In this document: positions 57,990 through 64,000 of the stretch, piece after piece | Layout: each line of letters starts with the position of its first letter | Position numbering within the stretch: position 1 is the stretch's first letter | DNA from: Saccharum officinarum | Taxonomy: Eukaryota; Streptophyta; Magnoliopsida; Poales; Poaceae | NCBI GenBank assembly: GCA_020631735.1 | Contig: CM036158.1 | Location: 78,917,447-78,981,446 of the forward strand | Direction: 5' to 3' | DNA: 64,000 bases | Program-made: the position numbers and the translations under genes | The notes under the pieces: model-generated | What the model was told of the DNA's origin: nothing | What the model saw: only the letters and a program-made list of their open reading frames with translations | Database searches by the model: none

Positions 57990-58242
57990 GAGCGTATGCT
58001 ATGGAAACTAGTTTCTTGTGGAAACTATGAAAACTTCAATCAAGTCCACAGGATTCTAATCCGATGGCCTCAGCTGAAGGTGGGTTGTGCTTCATCTGAG
58101 ATCATCGGATTAGAATCTTGGTGGGAGGGTTTAAGTGAATAAATGACCCACCTTCATCTGAGATCATCGGATTAGAATCATGTGGACTTAGATTAAAGTT
58201 TCCATAGTTTCCACAAGAAGCTAGTTTCCATAGCATACGCTC
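57990..58242. mobile_element. Foldback MITE with ~85-100 bp arms
   Basis: GAGCGTATGCTATGGAAACTAG at 57990 is mirrored by the reverse complement ending at 58242. The similarity runs inward through CTTGTGGAAACTATG and GATTCTAATCCGATG. The centre repeats CATCTGAGATCATCGGATTAGAATC twice in direct orientation. ATTTTCTTT occurs near both ends but not flush with them, so the target duplication is unproven. Confidence 0.75.
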
Positions 58243-58364
58243 ATATTTTCTTTTTATGTGGCAAATTTGTAGAAATATGAGTGCCTTTTTATGGGCCATT
58301 TGATAGGATGTTCATAAATTAAATATCCCATCGCTCGCAAAAAAAAAATTCCATCTCTTCGTTT

Positions 58365-59346
58365 GGAGAGAATTTGCTCATTGCCATTAAAATCTATACC
58401 AATGTGTTGGTTGCCATAAAAAATCATAGATTTTCTTAACTGCCATCAAGTTGTGATATTTGATTCCCTAACCGCCATCATCATTACTTTTCTGCTAGAC
58501 TTGGAGCGCTCGCCAATCACCATCTTATTCAGCTGCCAGCGAGCACGTACGCTAAGAGTGCAGCAATGGTGATGAACTGATATGATGAGACGAGTGCATT
58601 ATTTCCTTGTCCTCGTCCTCACCGCCCGTGTGTTCCTGCTACTCCTCTCAGCTGAATCAGGCCAGTCCAAGGGCAATCCAGAGACGGTGCAGACCGCTCA
58701 CCTACAGTTGCTGTAGTTCGTCATCCCCAGCGACGAGCGGCCGAAGAAGCTGTCGCTGCGGCACAATTACCACCACACGAGTACCACGGGCTCGCCCGGG
58801 GCACAGCCAAGGGCGGGGCACCGGTGAGCCGTTTGGCTATGTACAAGGCCTGCTCGCGCGACGGGTGCACAAGCTCTGCCGTACTCGAGGCCATCGACGA
58901 CGCCGTGAGCGACGGTGTGGACGTCATCTCCATCTCCATCGGCGCAGGCGACAGCTCCCAGCAGGCGAAGTTCCTCGACGACCCCATCGCTCTAGGCGTC
59001 TTCCATGCGTACCAGCGAGGTGCGCTGGTTGCCCTACATCGTCGTCAACACAGCTCCGTGGATCCTTAGCGTCGCCGCCTCCACCATCGACCACGCCTTC
59101 CGGTCCAGTGTCATTCTCGGTAAAGGAACCGTCGTGAAGGTAATCATGCCGTTTACCAATGGCAACTAAGGAAAAAAAAACTATGTAAGCCAATGACAGT
59201 TAAGTAAACAAAAGCACACATATATTACGGTGATGGTAGTTAGAGAATCAAATATTACAACTTGATGGCAGTTAAGGAAATCTATAATTTTTTATGGTAA
59301 TCAATACATTGATATAGATTTCGATGGCAATGAGCAAATTCTCTCC
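58365..59346 (+). mobile_element. Pack-MULE-like element carrying subtilase gene pieces
   Basis: Terminal inverted repeats of about 110 bp: GGAGAGAATTTGCTCATTGCC at the left and its reverse complement at 59326-59346. Similarity continues through CTTAACTGCCATCAAGTTGT. Between the arms lies a protease gene fragment (58582-59165) and no transposase. Long inverted repeats around captured gene pieces are the hallmark of Pack-MULEs. The 9-bp duplication expected for MULEs was not found at the ends I can define. Confidence 0.75.
58582..59165 (+). pseudogene. Subtilisin-like serine protease fragment (captured, rearranged)
   Basis: From ATG at 58582 comes a signal-peptide-like start (VHYFLVLVLTARVFLLLLSA), then prodomain sequence TAHLQLL, a stop, and VIPSDERPKKLSLRHNYHH. 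This jumps to the mature domain: YHGLARGTAKGGAPVSRLAMYK in a second frame, then CTSSAVLEAIDDAVSDGVDV and ISISIG, DDPIALGVFHAYQRGAL. A further shift gives VVNTAPWILSVAASTID and GKGTVVK. The region with the catalytic Asp and His is missing, as are the GNDGP block and everything with the catalytic Ser, so no active protease is possible. The stop codon and frame changes suggest decay after capture. The parent is a plant subtilase (SBT) gene, subfamily not determined. Confidence 0.75.
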
Positions 59347-59600
59347 TTGGTTTGTGGACCGTGTCAACGCACGGAATGACGAAGAAGTAGCGCTTCCAGA
59401 AGCCCATGTTCGAGTGCGACGCGGGGCCGGGGCGCGTGGAAAGCGTGCGCGTTGGTGCTGAGCAGGTGTGCGGGTGCACGCCGGGTCAGAGTCAAACCAA
59501 CAACTGCTACGGCAACGCAACAACGAGCCACCCACCCACCCCGCAACCAACTACTCTCGGTCTCGGTCTCGGCCTCGGCCTCCTTTCCTCATCTCCGGCC
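59347..59600. other. Short GC-rich stretch upstream of the 3' gene
   Basis: Contains overlapping frames in both directions without a recognised protein. It lies between the Pack-MULE end and the presumed promoter of the next gene. Confidence 0.35.
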
Positions 59601-60539
59601 TGCCTGCGACCCTTTCGCATCCACCTCTCTCGTCTTCTTCTCGCCTGTTGCCTGTCCCTGTGCTCGCCACACGCGGCGCAACCCCCCACCCAGCCAGCCA
59701 GGACAAGATCTCCGTCGCCTGCTCTTCGCTTCGCTTCGCTTCGCTTCGCTTCGAATCGGAGGTGAGACTTCTCTTTTTCCTCCTGGATTTCCCGTCTGCT
59801 AGGATTACTGGATTAGGAATTAGGATGTACATGTGGACGGATTGCTCCTCTCTCGAGGAAGGACTCTATGCAAGACGGATGCTTCCAAGTTCCAACTTGT
59901 GAAGGATTAAGGAGTTCGTTAGGACCCTTAACGAACGATTCGACTCATGCCTCCAAGTATCTTGCATTCTAATTGCAACTAGAGGGCTGATTTCCGATCT
60001 GATGGAATCATGAGTAGTATCTCCTCCTGATTTTGCAGCCATTTTTTTTTGGTCTCCGTCATCGGCAGCGGCGCGGTGATCACAACCTTCTTTCAAATAT
60101 TTTGATAACAAACAATCGGCCTGGGAGGCAAATTTGGGTGCTTTTGCTCAATTGCACGGCAGGTCAGGCCGGCCTGTGCTCATGTGCTAACTGCTACAGT
60201 GCTGTTAGGTAGGTAGGCAGGTCAACATTTGACATGGGCTACCAAGTTGTTTGCTGGAATACAGCTGATACTCAACTGGTTCACACTTGAAACGGAGCCA
60301 CAAAACAAAAGGCTCTCACGATTAGGCTTGCCAGCTAACTTTGCCTGTCTGCATTCGGATTCAGAGTTCACACCATCTTTTCTATTCGAGCATACCATTG
60401 ATCTAGTCTAGAGTTGACTTTACACATGATGATAAGAGACAGTTGGTGCTATGATTTATTATGACGCATATAATTCCTTTGCTCAAATTGCTCTCTCCAC
60501 ATTTCCACACTTGCAGATCAACTAGCCGGTGGTCTCCAT
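59600..60539 (+). other. 5' UTR exon, leader intron and start context of the unknown gene
   Basis: A pyrimidine-rich region leads to a (CTTCG)n run at about 59724-59754. The exon likely ends at 59762 (CGGAG/GTGAGA) and resumes at 60517 after CACACTTGCAG, giving a 754-nt intron. 23 bases then lead to the ATG at 60540. The exon start is uncertain and no TATA box was evident. Confidence 0.6.
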
Positions 60540-61985
60540 ATGGATTCAGCTTTTAGAAGAGCTCTCAATGAGCCTATGTGCTTGGAAGAAACCGTCGTCC
60601 AACAAGGAATTGAAAGATGCCCATTCCTGAGGAACATCAATGAGCCTACAAGTTTTTCCTTCTCGTCCGTCAACTTCCCTGTTCCGGTATGCCCTTTACT
60701 TCCCTCTCCTCTTTACACTACCACACCATCCATTTCTGAAGATCATTGATGTTTTGGATGTGATCACTAAATGTGTTGTTTGCTGCTTGTGAAGGCAAGA
60801 GGAGCCAAGGGACCAATTTTCGAAGATGGACCTAATTTTGACATGGCATTTCGAGTTTTCCATGGTAGAGATGGCGTTGTCCCACTTTCAGAAGGATCAT
60901 TGGCCCAGATTGAGAAGCCACTGCCAAAGCCCAATCCTGAGTTCAACCCATTGGCGGCCAAAGCAGCAACCATCAGTCTTTCTGCATTTGGAGGGTTTTT
61001 CAGCTTTGGTGACTTCTCAAATAAGCACAATAAGAAAAACTCCAACAAAAAGAACCCCAACAACCTCCCCCAGGTAACTTATGCTAACTATACTTCTAAA
61101 TATTTCCTGTCTCCAGTGTCACAATATCCCAGTATTGTCTAATACAGTCGTTCTTTTTCATCACCAAAGAAATTAATTTATTTGGTAGTCGACACATTTC
61201 ATACAATGTATATGAACCGTCTTCATAGTGCTAACACTAAATGGCTTCATGATAAAAATTTTATTCTTTTGCGAGGGAGCATGCCATTCAGTTGTCTGAT
61301 TTTGCTTTCCCTGTAATTTCAGAATCAGAATAAAGGCCAGTCTAACAATCATGAAGCACTGAGTAACGAGTGGTTGGAAACGGGCCAATGTCCACTTGCA
61401 AAGTCTTATAGGGCATTAAGCGGTGTTGTGCCACTTGTAGCAAAGATGATGACACCCCCAGCTGGTATGAAACTGAAGTGCCCACCTGCAGTGGTTGCTG
61501 CCCGCGCAGCACTATCCCGCACAGCCTTTGCAAAGGGCCTTCGTCCTCAGCCCCTTTCAACCAAAATACTGGTGATTGCATTGCTTGGTATGGCAGCAAA
61601 TGTTCCTCTCGGCATCTGGAGGGAGCACACAAAGAAGTTTTCAGTGCAGTGGTTTGCTGCAGTGCATGCAGCAGTGCCTTTCATAGGGATGCTCAGGAAA
61701 TCTGTGCTGATGCCGAAGACAGCCATGGCCCTTACTATAGCCGCCTCAATATTGGGTCAGACAATCGGGTCAAGAGCTGAACGTATCAGATTGAAGAGGG
61801 CCGCAGCAGCAAAGTTAGCAAGAGAGAGCCAGGGTGATGCTGCTGACTGCATCAAAGCACCAATGAGTCTGAAAAGCGGGAACCACAGTGTTCAGTTTTG
61901 GGATCCGCTTTCCCTCAGAGTTGAAAGCGCCATGGGTGCAGGTGCTCCAGCAGTTCTTGTCCCTGCCGTTTCTGCTTTCAATTGA
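60540..61985 (+). CDS. Conserved-looking plant protein of unknown function (three coding exons)
   Basis: Coding exons 60540-60686, 60795-61073 and 61323-61985 are all in phase 0 with GT-AG introns. The product is 362 residues. I do not recognise the family. Residues 1-49 are polar (EPMCLEETVVQQGIERCPFL), then a segment with GPIFEDGPNFDMAFRVFHG and an Asn/Lys-rich patch near 128-140 (NKHNKKNSNKKNPNN). Three hydrophobic segments follow near 222-241 (ILVIALLGMAANVPLGIW), 249-267 and 273-290, then a basic stretch RAERIRLKRAAAAKLA. That suggests a membrane protein with a soluble N-terminal half. The gene model is supported by clean splice sites, steady frame and reasonable length. Function and location are not assigned. 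Confidence 0.85.
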
Positions 61986-62288
61986 TGACGGGAATGGCTT
62001 TACGATTATATCAACCTCGCTGATTGTTGTATTCTTTTTTTCTTTTGTCAACAAGCTGATTGCTGTATTCATTACTGTACCTTTGAGTTTAAGAAATACT
62101 TGTTACGGCAAACTCTTCATTCTGTTTTGGAGGACACATGGCAGCGAATAAATTCGAGAACATTTTCAGAGCTGAGAACTTTTTACTCTCCTTTGAAATC
62201 TCGCTGGGAAGACACATGTCCTAAGAGGCTGTCATCATTGCATGCGATACTAACTTTACAGTTATATATTCGCTATACTTTGATAAGA
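61986..62288. other. 3' UTR and short spacer
   Basis: Presumed 3' UTR of the unknown gene. No other feature before the retroelement LTR. Confidence 0.5.
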
Positions 62289-62744
62289 TGATAGGATTTC
62301 GGATCCTACCGGGGATTCGTCGGAGGTTGTAGGGGTGAGGGATCGGGGGTCGTGATATGTACCTGCGGCCGTGGTGAACAGGTGCCGTGGGGGCTGGTTG
62401 CGAGGAAGGAGAAGAGGGCGGCTAGGGTTTCCCGGTTCCCTAAAGGAAGCCGGCAATAATAATATTGCTCTTGCTTGATTATACTAATAGAGTTTACAGA
62501 TATTTATGTCCCTATTGTACCTATTTTGCTAAATAACCTATCTGGGACTAATATAAACTGAGAATACAAAGATAACTGAGCTAACAAAGATAACCCTATT
62601 GTACCTATTTTGCTAAATAACCTATTTAGGACTAATATAAATTGAGAATACAAAGATAACTGAGCTAAAAAAAAGATAACTGGGTTGTGCTATTTAGCCC
62701 ATTAATCATGGCGCCATCTATCTGGCCAGCGTTGGCCCATAACA
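62289..62744 (-). repeat. 3' LTR of the gypsy derivative, with an internal 84-bp tandem repeat
   Basis: Minus strand starts TGTTATGGGCC at 62744 and ends CCTATCA at 62289. Inside, CCCTATTGTACC...GATAACTGAGCTAA occurs at 62510 and again at 62594 (two units, 84-bp spacing). Only one LTR is in the window, so the boundaries rest on the TG/CA ends and the polypurine tract. Confidence 0.65.
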
Positions 62745-63137
62745 TCTCTCCCCGTCTGGACAAACAGCTCGTCCTCGAGCTGCAAGTCGGGATAGAGGAC
62801 TAGGAACTGCTGCAGTGGCTCCCATGCAGGATCATTGGAATGTAGGTCCTGCCTCATGGAGGGCCTCCTTGGTACCGTCGTTGTCCACTACCGCGTCGTC
62901 GAGGAAATCAACAGCTTCGAGGAAGAAAAGCCACTGGCATTGATGGCCGTGCACGTACGACTCATCACCGTTGAAGCACAGCCCCTGACGACGACGCTCC
63001 AGCATCTTGGCCAGTGTCAGGCGGCGAAACAGTTGCTGGGGTGCCAGTGCCGGAGCCTGTGGCGGTGCAGGCAGCGTAGGCACGACTGCGGCCAGCGTAG
63101 GAGCACGCGCCTGTGCAACTGGTGCAGGTAGTGCCAA
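62700..63137 (-). pseudogene. Gag zinc-knuckle region joined to the C-terminal end of pol
   Basis: The frame 63137-62832 gives RRRQGLCFNGDESYVHGHQC, a gypsy zinc knuckle in which the second Cys has become Gly, followed by LFFLEAVDFLDD. Just past it another frame gives EPLQQFLVLYPDLQLEDELF and then GRDVM, the usual last residues of this type of gypsy polyprotein. About 3 kb of pol normally lie between these two motifs. Confidence 0.7.
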
Positions 63138-64000
63138 TGGTTGGCGCTAAGGAGGCCAGGCTTGCTGGACGGGGCCAACAAGGTAGCCGCGGCGCGGCGC
63201 TCAAACGCCCGAGGCAAGTGCATGGCCGTCTGGAGGTCCTAGGGCTCCCGCAACTCGACGTCGACCTTGATATGTTCCAGCAGCCCGCCCACAAATAATT
63301 CAGCCTTCTGAGGAGCGGAGAGGTGCCGAACATGGCAGAGCACCGCGTTGAAGCGGTCGGAGTAATCCTGCACCGTTGACGTGAAGGGCATGGCGCGAGC
63401 TCGGACAGGCGGGTGTTGCGAACCGCCGGTCCAAAACGTAGGTTGCACAACTCCTTGAAACGTTCCCAGGAAGGCATGCCCTCATCCTGCTTGAGGGCAT
63501 AGTACCATGTCTGGGCTGCGCCCGTGAGGTGGTAGGAGGCGAGCCAGGTGCGGTCGGACGCCAGGGTACGCTGGCCCCGGAAGAACTGCTCACAGTGGTT
63601 GAGCCAGTTCAGGGGATCCACGGAGTCGTCGTAGGTAGGGAACTCCAGTTTGTAGAACCTGGGGGGATGGTTGCCCTGACCAACAGCCTATGGCGCAGCC
63701 TCCTGCGCGCTGTTCGTTGATGGCGAGGTGGCAGCGAATGTCGGCAGCACATTGCCGCCGTGGAAGAGGGGGTCGTCAACCCCCCTCCCCTAGAGGGTGC
63801 CCGTGGCGAAGGGGCCACCATGGGCCACGACGGCACCGGTGGTGGGCGCCGTCGGGATGTGTGGCCGAGACGGCGCCGCCGTGTAGATCGGTTCCGAAGA
63901 GCCGAGGGCCCAGGCCGGAATCGGCGATGGTGACGCCGGGAAGCGGAGCTGGTGGATGGGAACTCCGGTGGACGGCGGCAAAGCCGCGCTGGTCCCATCG
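62965..64000 (-). pseudogene. gag: Gag of the gypsy derivative, broken by stops and frameshifts
   Basis: Segments in order: IHQLRFPASPSP, LEFPTYDDSVDPLNWLNHCE and FFRGQRTLASDRTWLASYHL, GAAQTWYYALKQDEGMPSW, then FTSTVQDYSDRFNAVLCHVR in the next frame, and LFVGGLLEHIKVDVELREP. These are typical of a plant gypsy Gag capsid domain. Stops near 63792 and 63690 and a frameshift near 63400 make it non-functional. The start lies outside the window. Confidence 0.85.

Larger units (their letters stand above)
62289..64000 (-). mobile_element. Gypsy retrotransposon deletion derivative (right end outside window)
   Basis: It reads on the minus strand. The 3' LTR is 62289-62744, preceded by the purine run ACGGGGAGAGA. 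Upstream are a pol C-terminal piece (62700-62830) and gag (62830-64000, decayed). RT, RNase H and integrase are absent, so the pol interior has been deleted. The 5' LTR lies beyond 64000. Confidence 0.8.

Noticed and set aside
1..64000. CRISPR arrays, bacterial operons, tRNA or rRNA genes
   Set aside because: None was seen on reading both strands. Repeats present are transposon ends and LTRs, and the genes have plant introns.

Overview
This window looks like nuclear DNA of a grass, most likely an Andropogoneae species such as sorghum, sugarcane or Miscanthus. That is an inference from nested LTR retrotransposons, the many small MITEs with GGCCTTGTTTAG-type ends, and the GC-rich coding style of the methyltransferase gene. 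No database search was possible. About two thirds of the window (1-42,089) is nested retrotransposon DNA. The rest (42,090-64,000) is a gene-bearing stretch crowded with MITEs. | Retrotransposon block: a Ty3/gypsy chromovirus-type element lies on the minus strand from beyond the left edge to 26,801. It has a 3.9 kb right LTR and encodes an extra upstream ORF (ORF0), then Gag, protease, RT, RNase H, integrase and a C-terminal chromodomain. Its reading frames are interrupted only by in-frame stops. A 16.05 kb element with 5.4 kb LTRs and almost no coding capacity (5,905-21,955, plus strand) is inserted inside ORF0. This element is LARD-like and appears to be a relative of its host, because leader, polypurine tract and the last codons of pol all match. 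It contains a hAT-type insertion at 13,963-14,522. To the right is a short stretch with a LINE remnant, then a related solo LTR (28,267-42,089). That LTR is split by a 9 kb Ty1/copia Sirevirus-like element (32,987-41,975), which has lost the end of its RT and its RNase H. | Gene-bearing block: one complete minus-strand gene encodes a Golgi-type putative methyltransferase of the PMT20/21 group (42,860-44,940, three coding exons, a 5' UTR intron and a TATA box). One complete plus-strand gene encodes a 362-residue plant protein that I do not recognise (60,540-61,985, three coding exons plus a non-coding first exon). Between them are at least ten Tourist-like MITEs with 3-bp duplications, some nested, three hAT-type short elements with 8-bp duplications, a foldback MITE, a decayed LRR fragment, and a Pack-MULE-like element carrying rearranged pieces of a subtilisin-like protease gene. 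The right edge is a gypsy deletion derivative in which gag is joined almost directly to the end of pol. | The most interesting observation is ORF0 of the first gypsy element. It begins with a nearly exact histone H3 N-terminal tail (MARTKQTARKSTG, with K4 and K9 kept) and continues into a coiled-coil-like, acidic-ended protein. The same element carries a chromodomain on its integrase. This pairs a possible H3-tail mimic with a histone-reader module in one retrotransposon.
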